Below are positions 23,752 to 31,306 of a stretch of DNA of 34,573 bases, in pieces (position 1 is the stretch's first letter; each line of letters begins with the position of its first letter). The notes below the pieces were generated by a model. It saw only the letters and a list, made by a program, of their open reading frames with translations. It had not been told where the DNA came from and searched no databases. This stretch comes from Pirellulales bacterium (lineage in GTDB: Bacteria; Planctomycetota; Planctomycetia; Pirellulales; JAEUIK01): assembly GCA_019745975.1 (NCBI GenBank), contig JAIESQ010000026.1, positions 1 to 34,573 on the forward strand, written 5' to 3'. The position numbers and the translations under genes are program-made.

Positions 23752-24600
23752 ATGAGCGAACCTGCCCCCTCGACTGGTCACGACGACGTCTCTCTGCGGC
23801 CGGTGCACGGCTGGCATTGCTTGCACGCCTTTTATCGCTTCGACCGCGCCCGGCTGGCGGCGCTGGAATCGGCCGCGCGCGAGCGCGGCACTCGGCAGTT
23901 TGCCGAGATTCTCGACCCGGCGGCCGAGCACGCCCCGGCCCGAGTGCAGGTGTCGGCGGTCAGCGGCCACAAAGCCGACTTCGGCCTGATGGTTCTGGAC
24001 CCTGATCCCCTGCGCGTCGATGCGCTCCATCAGCGGCTGCTGGCCAGCGAGCTCGGGCCGGCGATCGAGCCGACCTATTCGTTCGTCTCCTTAACCGAAG
24101 TGTCGGAGTACGTCCCCACGGTCGAGCAATACGGTGATCGTCTCGTGGCCGAAGGCGAAGTGCGCGGCAGCCCAGCATTTGAAGCGAAGCTGCGCGCCTA
24201 CGGCGCCCGCGAAGAAGCCATGCGTCGCCAGCGGCTCGAGCCCGAGCTGCCCCCTTGGCCCAGCACGTGCTTCTATCCGATGAACAAGATTCGGCACCCA
24301 CAGGCCAACTGGTTCGCTTTGGAGTTCGCCGAGCGCAGCCGCCTGATGGCCGAGCATGGCCGCACCGGCATGAGTTTCGGCGGCCGCGTCACCCAGTTGA
24401 TCACCGTTGCGCTGGGCTTCGACGACTGGGAATGGGGTGTGACACTCTGGGCCCGCAATCCCGAGTACCTGAAGGACATCGTCTACCGCATGCGCTTCGA
24501 CGAAGCCAGCGCGCGCTACGCACAGTTCGGCCCGTTCTTCGCCAGCTACGTGATGAGTGCGGCCGAGGTGCTAGAGCACTGCCGCGTGGCCAACTCGTAA
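23752..24600 (+). CDS. hemQ: Coproheme decarboxylase (chlorite dismutase-like family)
   Basis: 282 aa. It converts coproheme III to heme b by two oxidative decarboxylations, the last step of the coproporphyrin-dependent pathway. The family signature is clear in the C-terminal half: FYPMNKIR (Tyr175 is the likely catalytic tyrosine), then ERSRLMAEHGRTGMSFGGRVTQLITVALGFDDWEWGVTLWA, with His202 the expected proximal heme ligand. VYRMRFDEASARYAQFGPFF completes the barrel. The N-terminal half is the more divergent first ferredoxin-like repeat. It is cytoplasmic. The neighbours are not heme genes: a secreted protein upstream and a rhodanese downstream at 41 bp spacing. Confidence 0.9.
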   Translation: MSEPAPSTGHDDVSLRPVHGWHCLHAFYRFDRARLAALESAARERGTRQFAEILDPAAEHAPARVQVSAVSGHKADFGLMVLDPDPLRVDALHQRLLASELGPAIEPTYSFVSLTEVSEYVPTVEQYGDRLVAEGEVRGSPAFEAKLRAYGAREEAMRRQRLEPELPPWPSTCFYPMNKIRHPQANWFALEFAERSRLMAEHGRTGMSFGGRVTQLITVALGFDDWEWGVTLWARNPEYLKDIVYRMRFDEASARYAQFGPFFASYVMSAAEVLEHCRVANS

Positions 24601-24640
24601 ACGAAGTACGCATCGAACGCGCTCAATCTAAGGATCAACC

Positions 24641-24985
24641 ATGCCAGGCCCCGACCTCACTTTGCCCATGGAAATCGAGTGCCGCGATGTGAAGCGGATG
24701 CTCGATTCGGGCGAAGACTTTCTGCTCGTCGATTGCCGCGAGGAAGAGGAATACGCCATCGTGCATCTGGCCGAGGCGCTGCTGGTGCCGATGAGCCAGA
24801 TCCAGGAACGTGTCGGCGAGCTTGAGCCGGAGCGCCGCAAGAAAGTCGTCGTGCACTGCCATCACGGCGGGCGCAGCCTGCTGGCGGCTCAGTTCTTGCG
24901 CGAACACGGCTTTCAGGCGCAGAGCATGGCCGGCGGCATCGACCGCTGGGCCGCGGAGATCGACACCTCGCTGGCGCGGTACTGA
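24641..24985 (+). CDS. Single-domain rhodanese-like sulfurtransferase
   Basis: 114 aa, with AAGGA just upstream of the ATG. It is one rhodanese domain: LVDCREEEEYAIVHLAEALLVPMSQI, then VVVHCHHGGRSLLAAQFLREHGF with the catalytic Cys73 at the start of the six-residue active loop CHHGGRS, then MAGGIDRWAAEID. The active-site Cys and the loop Arg are kept, so it should carry persulfide sulfur. Similar small proteins act in sulfur transfer or cyanide detoxification. It follows hemQ by 40 bp on the same strand and is probably in one transcript. Confidence 0.9.
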   Translation: MPGPDLTLPMEIECRDVKRMLDSGEDFLLVDCREEEEYAIVHLAEALLVPMSQIQERVGELEPERRKKVVVHCHHGGRSLLAAQFLREHGFQAQSMAGGIDRWAAEIDTSLARY

Positions 24986-25186
24986 GCGCGCGGGGAAGTC
25001 TGCTGGTCGAGCCCCCTATTCCTCGCTGCGCAGAGAATGAGCCCCGGCCGACCAACGGAAGGCCGGAGTCCGTAGAGAACGCCTTCCAATCGGATCATTT
25101 CCTGCGCAGCTATGAATAAGTACTCGGCGGTGTCGACGGCGACAAGCTGCGCGCATCAGTCGGCGCACGGCGCGCAACGTCGCCTC

Positions 25187-26647
25187 TTAAAACTGGAAGT
25201 AAATGTACTGCCGAATTGGGCGCAGATAGATGAAGACGGCGGCGATCAAGAAGGCGAAGGCGATGCTCTCCAGCGGAATCCATACGAGTGGCACCTGGCG
25301 CAGCTTGGGAGCGACCCAGCGATCAACGACATAGGTCGCCACGGTGAGCACAAACAAGGCCGCGGTCACGACGTAGGTGTTTTCGAACAAATTCAGCGAG
25401 CGGTAGGCCAGCGGATTGATCGCCTGTTTCCACATCGTGAAGGTATCGCTCAGCGTGGCCGCGCGGAACGGAACCCAGCCGAGCATGGCGATGGCCAGCG
25501 TCAGGCCCCAGCCCCCCAGGGCCTGCACCGCGGCGGGGAGCTTGCCAAAGACTCCGCGCGTGGTGCGATACAGAAAAACGAAGCAGGCATGCCACAGCCC
25601 CCAGACGAGAAAGGTCCAGTTGGCGCCGTGCCACAGCCCCATGATGGCCCAGGAAAGGAACAACGCCCGGTCGCGACGTCCGGTGTGCTCGGCACTCGTG
25701 GCTTCGGCCAGACCGCCCGAGGAGTGGTCATGCGCTTTGACGCCAGCCAGGGGCAGGTAGAGGTAGTCGCGAATCCAGCTCGACAGCGAAATGTGCCAGC
25801 GTCGCCAGAAGTCGCGCGGCGACGTGGCCATGTAGGGAAAGTTAAAATTCTCGGGGAAGTGAATCCCCATCAGGTTCGCCGAGCCGATGGCGATGTGCGA
25901 GTAGCCAGCGAAGTCGAAGTAGATCTGGAAACCAAACAAGAAGGCCAACGTCCAGACGTCCAGCGCGCTAAAGCCCGACACGTCCTGATTGAAGCCGGTG
26001 TCGACGATGCCGGCGATGTTGTCGGCCAGGCAAACCTTGAGGAACAGCCCGTACAGAATCCTGCGGAACCCCTGGGCTACGTCGGCCCAATGAAAAGGGT
26101 TTCGCGTGCAGAGCTGGGTCATGACCTCGCTGGCGCGGAGGATCGGCCCGGCCACCAATTGCGGAAAGAAGATAACGAAATCAGCGTAGAGGATGAAGTC
26201 GCGCTCGGCGGGGATATTGCGGCGGAAGACGTCGATTGTGTAGCTCAAGGTCTGAAAGGTATAGAAGCTGATACCCAGCGGCAGAATGATCTTGAACGGG
26301 ATCTCGAATTCTCGGTCGATCCCCAGCAACGCCATCAAGCCGTTCGCGTTGTCGGTAAGAAAGTACGCATACTTGAAGAACATCAATAAGCCGAGGTTCG
26401 TGACCAGGCTGGTCAGCAACAGGGCCCAGCGGCGGCGTGGGTTCTCGGTCTTGTCGAGCGCCAGCGCGACGACGTAGTCGATGACCGAATTGAGCGCCAA
26501 TAGCCCAAGAAAGTCGAATCGCCAGAAGCCGTAGAACAGCACGCTCGAAATAAAGACCACCCACAGCCGGGGGCGGCGCGGCAAGAGCCACCACAGCGGG
26601 ACGGTGATTGCCAAGAGCACAAGATACGTGACAGAGTTGAAGAGCAT
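25187..26647 (-). CDS. MBOAT family membrane O-acyltransferase (AlgI/DltB-like)
   Basis: 486 aa with about 11 membrane segments. It carries the MBOAT hallmarks: LPLGISFYTFQTLSYTIDV, FVIFFPQLVAGPI, YFDFAGYSHIAIG, RDFWRRWHISLSSWIRDYLY (His285) and GLWHGANWTFLVWG (His340, the probable catalytic residue). AlgI-like enzymes move an acyl group, often acetyl, across the membrane and onto polysaccharides or other exported molecules with the help of an SGNH partner. The SGNH gene lies 110 bp upstream on the same strand. A hydrophilic insert of about 20 residues (AHDHSSGGLAEATSAEHTGR) precedes the catalytic helix. The acceptor is unknown. Confidence 0.92.
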   Translation of the reverse strand: MLFNSVTYLVLLAITVPLWWLLPRRPRLWVVFISSVLFYGFWRFDFLGLLALNSVIDYVVALALDKTENPRRRWALLLTSLVTNLGLLMFFKYAYFLTDNANGLMALLGIDREFEIPFKIILPLGISFYTFQTLSYTIDVFRRNIPAERDFILYADFVIFFPQLVAGPILRASEVMTQLCTRNPFHWADVAQGFRRILYGLFLKVCLADNIAGIVDTGFNQDVSGFSALDVWTLAFLFGFQIYFDFAGYSHIAIGSANLMGIHFPENFNFPYMATSPRDFWRRWHISLSSWIRDYLYLPLAGVKAHDHSSGGLAEATSAEHTGRRDRALFLSWAIMGLWHGANWTFLVWGLWHACFVFLYRTTRGVFGKLPAAVQALGGWGLTLAIAMLGWVPFRAATLSDTFTMWKQAINPLAYRSLNLFENTYVVTAALFVLTVATYVVDRWVAPKLRQVPLVWIPLESIAFAFLIAAVFIYLRPIRQYIYFQF

Positions 26648-26757
26648 GTTCGACGGCCTGTGGTGCGTGACGTGTCAGGGGCGAAGGCAATTCGTGCATC
26701 GTGCCGATGGGAAGCGCGGCCGGAATGTATCCCTCGGCCGAGCGCCGTGCGCTGGCG

Positions 26758-28008
26758 CTAAGGACCGGCAGGGAGGCGAGAAGGAGAGTGAGGATCGGGT
26801 TCGAGGTGCTGGCTAGCGGAGTCGCTGGCGGGCTGAGGCTGTTTCAACAGGTCTTGTTCGATCCGATCGCCGATGGCCTGGGCCAAGATCGTGTGGGCCT
26901 CCGCCTGAAAGTGAAAGAAATCGGGCTGAACGCGCTGGCCGAAGACCATCGAGTCGTGCGTGCCGTAGAATTTGTCGGGCACGAGGCCACCGTAGTTGGC
27001 GAAATACGCGTGGTGCTCCGCCGCGACGTGCTCGACATCCTGGCAGAATTTGTCGTACTCGTCGGCGAAGTAGGGGGGCTCGATGTCGCGGCGGATCGGA
27101 GTGATGTAGACCAGTACCGCGATTCCATGCTTGTGCGCCGAGGTGAGGATGGCCGCCAAGGCCTCGAGATTGGCCTCGTAGGCGGCCGGCACGATGCCGC
27201 GCTTCGATTCTCCGCTGATTCCCAGCAGCGTATTGCGGACGCGACTGAGCTCGGTGACGACGTAGCCGCGTTCCTGCGGGCGGGCGCGCCACAATGACCA
27301 ACGCTTGTCGAGCCAGGTGTTAAGGGCCCTTTCGGAGCGTTCGGCGGTGGTTTCGCGAACGCCGGCCAGATTGGCATCGGCTTCGGCTTCGGATTCGACC
27401 TCGGCGCCGTGCAGGGCGACGAGATGCCGGCCGACGGCGCTTTCTTCCAGCGCAGCGCGGGTCTCTTTGTCGCTCAAGCTGGCGGCCACGCTAGCGCGGA
27501 TGTCAATATTGCGCTGGTTGATGAACACCGTCGGCAGCACGAGAAAGCGTAGCGGAAAGCGCTGCCGCAGGTACTCGAACAGGATGTAGTGTTCCTGCAA
27601 GCTGGCGCTGGGCTGCGTGAACGTCAGCACGTCCATGCCGCGCGGCAAGCAGCGCTTGAACAACAGTGGCGGAACATTCTCCTGACCCGGCGCGTATTGA
27701 TTGATGCCGTGAATCTGCGAATTGCCGAGCATCAGGCCGACCGGGCGCTCGCCGCGCCGCTTCCAGCCGGCCAGCACCTTATCGACGTTGGTATGATCCT
27801 GGCCGTGGATCAGGTCTCCCTGGTAATCGGCGTATACGGCCAGCGTGTTTTCGCCCAGCGCGAAGTCTTCGTAGTTGGTTTCATCGCTGCCGAAGGTGGA
27901 GTGCAGCCAGAAGGCGGCCAACACCGCACCCGCCACGAGCGGCATCCCCAACGTCCAGGCCGAACGTGGCGGCGGGCCGTCCGGCACGGCGACAGGCTTC
28001 ATCGTCAT
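26758..28008 (-). CDS. SGNH/GDSL hydrolase-like protein (AlgJ/DltD-type partner)
   Basis: 416 aa from the ATG at 28008, which has AGGAG 10 nt upstream. Residues 20-37 are a single N-terminal membrane anchor, so the catalytic part faces the periplasm or cell surface. Block I of the fold is PVGLMLGNSQIHGINQY, with Ser97 in GNSQ where GDSL enzymes have GDS. The C-terminal block is QPDFFHFQAEAHTILAQAI, with the Asp and the His of the expected DxxH. The middle (220-330) is mainly helical. Such anchored SGNH proteins complete the transfer of acyl groups delivered by an MBOAT enzyme. It starts 50 bp after the propeller gene ends. Confidence 0.8.
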   Translation of the reverse strand: MTMKPVAVPDGPPPRSAWTLGMPLVAGAVLAAFWLHSTFGSDETNYEDFALGENTLAVYADYQGDLIHGQDHTNVDKVLAGWKRRGERPVGLMLGNSQIHGINQYAPGQENVPPLLFKRCLPRGMDVLTFTQPSASLQEHYILFEYLRQRFPLRFLVLPTVFINQRNIDIRASVAASLSDKETRAALEESAVGRHLVALHGAEVESEAEADANLAGVRETTAERSERALNTWLDKRWSLWRARPQERGYVVTELSRVRNTLLGISGESKRGIVPAAYEANLEALAAILTSAHKHGIAVLVYITPIRRDIEPPYFADEYDKFCQDVEHVAAEHHAYFANYGGLVPDKFYGTHDSMVFGQRVQPDFFHFQAEAHTILAQAIGDRIEQDLLKQPQPASDSASQHLEPDPHSPSRLPAGP

Positions 28009-28057
28009 ACCGTCGATCTCCTCTCGAGCACGGCCGAGCGCGGCCAGGAACGACAAT

Positions 28058-29113
28058 TCAATCGGCGCGGGTACGTAGCGAGTAAGTCTGATTATCACCT
28101 CGCAACGCCACCAGATGTACCAGCAAACGATCCGCCAGCCCAGGGCCTTGCGGGAACTGCCACGTGCCAGGCAAGAAGTACCGCACGGGAAGCGGATCCT
28201 TGGGAATCTGCAGTACCGTCTGGGGAGACGCGCCGCGGCGCACGTGCCAGAGCGAGCCGTGGCGCCCCTGCTGACTGGGGCAAAGCTCGGCCGTGACGCC
28301 GAAGAACAAGTCGCTCCCCAGCGCGTGCGAATAGTAGACCGGCCCATCGATGGCGCAAAGCTGCGTGCGCGCCAACGTCGTGCGATCGATGAAGTACAGG
28401 CGGTTCTGGATGAACTCGGCGTCGGAACCGTAGTACGCGCCCGCCGCGTCGAACAGCAGGCTCACGCAGCGCCACGTTTCGTCGCCGGAGCCGATCGTTT
28501 CCAGGCTGGCGAACTGGTCGCGCGTGCGCAAGATGCGACATTCGGGCTTGAGGTCCCCCGCCACGCACCACAACGAGCCATCGACCGGGTCACGGTAGAT
28601 ACCGTGCACGTGGCGCACCTGACCGGCGGGAAACGTATGCACGATTTCCACCTGCGATGCGCCGGGGCTCAGCCGATAGACATGAATCTCGTGGCGCTCG
28701 GGATTGCCGACGTACTCGCCGAAGTACAGAGTGCCATCGGCATCGAGCACGCAGGCGCCGCGCAACACGCGGGTGGGACGGACCAGCCCCGGCAGGGGGC
28801 GGAAGCCGCCGTTCTCAAAAGTGCCGACCGCGCGATCAAAAGTGAAGAACAGCCGCTCGTCGGGCAACCGCACCACGTTCGAGAAGCTGTAGCGCAACAG
28901 CCGCTGCAACGGGCGAACCCGGGACGCCAGCGCCTTCCAGCCGGCCGTCGGCAACGTCGCCAGCCGGCGCGGCGGCCGGTCTAAAGATGGTGTCGAATAG
29001 AGTGAGTTGCGCCGCGAAAGGATGAACAGCTCGGGGGCAGCCCATTCGACGCAGTAGCCGGTCAACGGGTGCTCGCGAGTCCACTGCCAGTGTGGATCGA
29101 GCGACGTGATCAT
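28058..29113 (-). CDS. Unrecognised beta-propeller-like protein in glycan-modification operon
   Basis: 351 aa. The ATG at 29113 overlaps the carbamoyltransferase stop (ATGA), which implies translational coupling and settles the start. I do not recognise a named family. The sequence is rich in short beta strands with aromatic/Gly turns that recur about every 45-50 residues: LPDERLFFTFDRAVGTFENGGF, DADGTLYFGEYVGNPERHEIHVYRL, DPVDGSLWCVAGDLKPECRILRT, DAAGAYYGSDAEFIQNRLYFIDR, and SDLFFGVTAELC. This suggests a five- to seven-bladed propeller of the SMP-30 or sialidase-like kind. There is no signal peptide or membrane segment. It may be a cytoplasmic sugar-binding or hydrolytic enzyme; the role is unknown. 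Confidence 0.7.
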   Translation of the reverse strand: MITSLDPHWQWTREHPLTGYCVEWAAPELFILSRRNSLYSTPSLDRPPRRLATLPTAGWKALASRVRPLQRLLRYSFSNVVRLPDERLFFTFDRAVGTFENGGFRPLPGLVRPTRVLRGACVLDADGTLYFGEYVGNPERHEIHVYRLSPGASQVEIVHTFPAGQVRHVHGIYRDPVDGSLWCVAGDLKPECRILRTRDQFASLETIGSGDETWRCVSLLFDAAGAYYGSDAEFIQNRLYFIDRTTLARTQLCAIDGPVYYSHALGSDLFFGVTAELCPSQQGRHGSLWHVRRGASPQTVLQIPKDPLPVRYFLPGTWQFPQGPGLADRLLVHLVALRGDNQTYSLRTRAD

Positions 29114-30855
29114 GCCGGCGTTCCGGCCGACTTCTTGCACACAAAGGGCCCAATCACCAGCGCGTCCATCTTCGTTCGCAGGAAGCAATCGATCGCCTCG
29201 GCCGGCGTGCAGACGATCGGTTCGTTCTCGTTAAAGCTGGTGTTCAACAGGACGGGGATGCCGGTCCGCTTGTCGAACTCGCGGATCAGGTCGTAATACA
29301 GCGGGTTCTCTTCACGGCTCACCGATTGCAAGCGGCCGGTGCCGTCGACGTGGGTTACGGCGACTAAGCGCTCGCGCCACTCCGGCTTGATCTTGTAGAC
29401 GTGCAACATGAACGGCGACGGGTGCGTGTGCTCGAACAAGTCGGCCTGCCGCTCGCGCAACACACTGGGAGCGAACGGGCGAAACGCCTCGCGGCGCTTG
29501 ATGCGGGCGTTGAGCACGTCCTTCATGTTCGGCAAGCCGGGGTGCACGACAATTGAGCGATTGCCCAGAGCCCGCGGTCCCCATTCCATGCGCCCCTGGA
29601 ACCAGCCGATGACGTTGCCAGCCACGACTTCGTCAATCGTGGCCTCGAGCAGCGGTTGGCGTTCGTACCGCCGATAGCGGACGCCGGCACTGTCGAGGCT
29701 GGCCTTGATTTGCTCCTCGCTGAACTCGGGCCCCAGGTACGCATCAACCATCGTCCAGCGGCGACCTTCATTGAGCTGGGCGTTGCTCACGTACAACGCG
29801 GCCCCCAGCGCCAGGCCATCGTCGCCAGCGGCGGGCTGAATCACCGTTTCGCGGAACGGCGTCTCGTCGAACAGCTTGCCATTGGCCACGCTGTTGAGCA
29901 CGCAACCACCGGCCATGGCGATCCGCTCGCAGGGCACCTGCGCGTGCAGCAGCTTGAGCACGTGCATGTAGACCTTTTCGAACATCCGCTGCAGACCGAA
30001 CGCCAGATCTTCCTCGCGCTTGGTGAGCGGGCTTTTCTCGTCGCGCGGCGGGCCAAACAGCTCGACCATCCAATCGGTGTAGTGGCGGCCGATTACCATT
30101 TGCCCCTTCTCGTCGATCGACATCCCCTGATTGGAGCCAAACGGCATGAAATACTTGGGATTGAGTTCGTAGCCGTCGGGCCTGACGTGCACCATTTCCT
30201 CGAAGCGATCGTGATACGTGTCGGTCCCCAGCGGGGCCAGACCCATCACCTTGCCTTCGTCGCCGTATTTGCCGTAGCCGATGAACTCGCAGACCATCGT
30301 GTAGAGCGAGCCCAGCGAGTGAGGTACGTAGATGCGCTGTTTGACGCTGATCTGCGCGCCGACGCACTCCGACAGCATGCAAGTGACAAAGTCGCCCGAG
30401 CCGTCGATCGAGAAACCAGCCGCTTTCTCCCAGGGGGACATGAAGTACGCGCTGGCGGTGTGGGCCAGGTGATGCTCGACGTTCCATTGCTGGAACTTCA
30501 ATTGCTTGGGATCGACGTCGGCGCCCTGCGCCATCAAGGTTTGCGTGTCATCCAGTTGCTGCCGCGAAGAACGGATTTTCAGCAGGTTCAGCAGCTTGGA
30601 GGGATTTTTCAGTACGTATTCGACCTTCTTCATCCGGTTGGCGGATGGTTCGCGCCCCAAGGCGACATGGTCGATGTCAGAGTACTTCAGTCCCGCCATG
30701 TCGAGGCAGCGACGAATGGCCAGGTTCGGGAAACCCGCGAAGTACTTCACCCGATTCAGGCGTTCTTCGGCGATCGCGGCGATAGGTTGGCCGTCGACGA
30801 CAATCGCCGCCGACGCGCCAGCATGAAAGGCATTGATCCCCAGAATTACACTCAT
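29110..30855 (-). CDS. NodU/CmcH/TobZ-family O-carbamoyltransferase
   Basis: 581 aa from the ATG at 30855 (MSVILGINAFHAGASAAIV), with GAGG upstream. The enzyme makes a carbamoyl-adenylate from carbamoyl phosphate and ATP, then transfers the carbamoyl group to a hydroxyl. The N-terminal TsaD/Kae1-like domain (1-350) shows the phosphate-binding GINAFHAGAS, the metal-binding NVEHHLAHTASAYFMSPW, FSIDGSGDF and MAGGCVLNSVANGKL. The C-terminal YrdC-like domain shows GWFQGRMEWGPRALGNRSIVVHP and RREAFRPFAPSVL. Family members modify Nod factors, antibiotics and surface sugars. It is the first gene of a minus-strand operon with propeller, SGNH and MBOAT genes, so the acceptor is probably an exported glycan or metabolite. 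Confidence 0.9.
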   Translation of the reverse strand: MSVILGINAFHAGASAAIVVDGQPIAAIAEERLNRVKYFAGFPNLAIRRCLDMAGLKYSDIDHVALGREPSANRMKKVEYVLKNPSKLLNLLKIRSSRQQLDDTQTLMAQGADVDPKQLKFQQWNVEHHLAHTASAYFMSPWEKAAGFSIDGSGDFVTCMLSECVGAQISVKQRIYVPHSLGSLYTMVCEFIGYGKYGDEGKVMGLAPLGTDTYHDRFEEMVHVRPDGYELNPKYFMPFGSNQGMSIDEKGQMVIGRHYTDWMVELFGPPRDEKSPLTKREEDLAFGLQRMFEKVYMHVLKLLHAQVPCERIAMAGGCVLNSVANGKLFDETPFRETVIQPAAGDDGLALGAALYVSNAQLNEGRRWTMVDAYLGPEFSEEQIKASLDSAGVRYRRYERQPLLEATIDEVVAGNVIGWFQGRMEWGPRALGNRSIVVHPGLPNMKDVLNARIKRREAFRPFAPSVLRERQADLFEHTHPSPFMLHVYKIKPEWRERLVAVTHVDGTGRLQSVSREENPLYYDLIREFDKRTGIPVLLNTSFNENEPIVCTPAEAIDCFLRTKMDALVIGPFVCKKSAGTPA

Positions 30856-31306
30856 GCCAGGAGCCTCTTGTCGGTTGCACGGTTGTGGGGCGCACAGGGC
30901 GCTATCCGCCACGATGGCATCATTCCGCGTACCCGAAACACGGGTCGGAACAACATCGGCGAACGCAGCGGCAAACTCGACGCTTGGACGCGGATGCCGG
31001 TCGTTGACATCCCGAACGGCTGAACAGCCCCAACCTCTTCACCGGGTGGGAGTTGCCGCGGAAAGATAACCAGCACGCCCCGCCCGAGCCCCCAGGACGC
31101 GGCGACTCCCCGGCGGACCTGCCACGCAAGGTGCCAGTATAGCCGGCGATGTCGCGCCTTCAATGGTTACGGTGCAGGCGTCGGCGTCGCAAACGATTCC
31201 CGGAGCGTCGCCGATCGCGGTTATAATCGTCGCAGCGCACGCCGAGCCCTTCCTGTTGATTCCTTCGCTTCAGCCCCGCTATTCCCCCCTTCTAGGCAAC
31301 TTGATA
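30856..31306. other. Divergent intergenic region, 451 bp
   Basis: Spacer between the carbamoyltransferase operon (minus) and the PSCyt1/PSD1 gene (plus). A perfect TATAAT lies at 31222-31227, about 80 bp before the plus-strand start. No clear promoter for the minus operon, repeat or small gene was found. Confidence 0.5.
31222..31227 (+). promoter_or_regulatory. Candidate -10 box for the PSD1-family gene
   Basis: A perfect TATAAT in otherwise GC-rich sequence. No good -35 hexamer lies at the right distance (the best is a poor ATTCCC-like match), so the promoter call is weak. Confidence 0.35.

Noticed and set aside
22468-24030. Long minus-strand open frame (520 codons) opposite the gluzincin-like gene and hemQ
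   Set aside because: It is Arg/Gly/Val-rich with no domain pattern and lies antisense to two well-supported genes; such frames are common in GC-rich DNA.
29656-31023. Plus-strand open frame of 455 codons opposite the carbamoyltransferase
   Set aside because: The opposite strand has a full enzyme with all family motifs; this frame mirrors its codon pattern and shows no motif.
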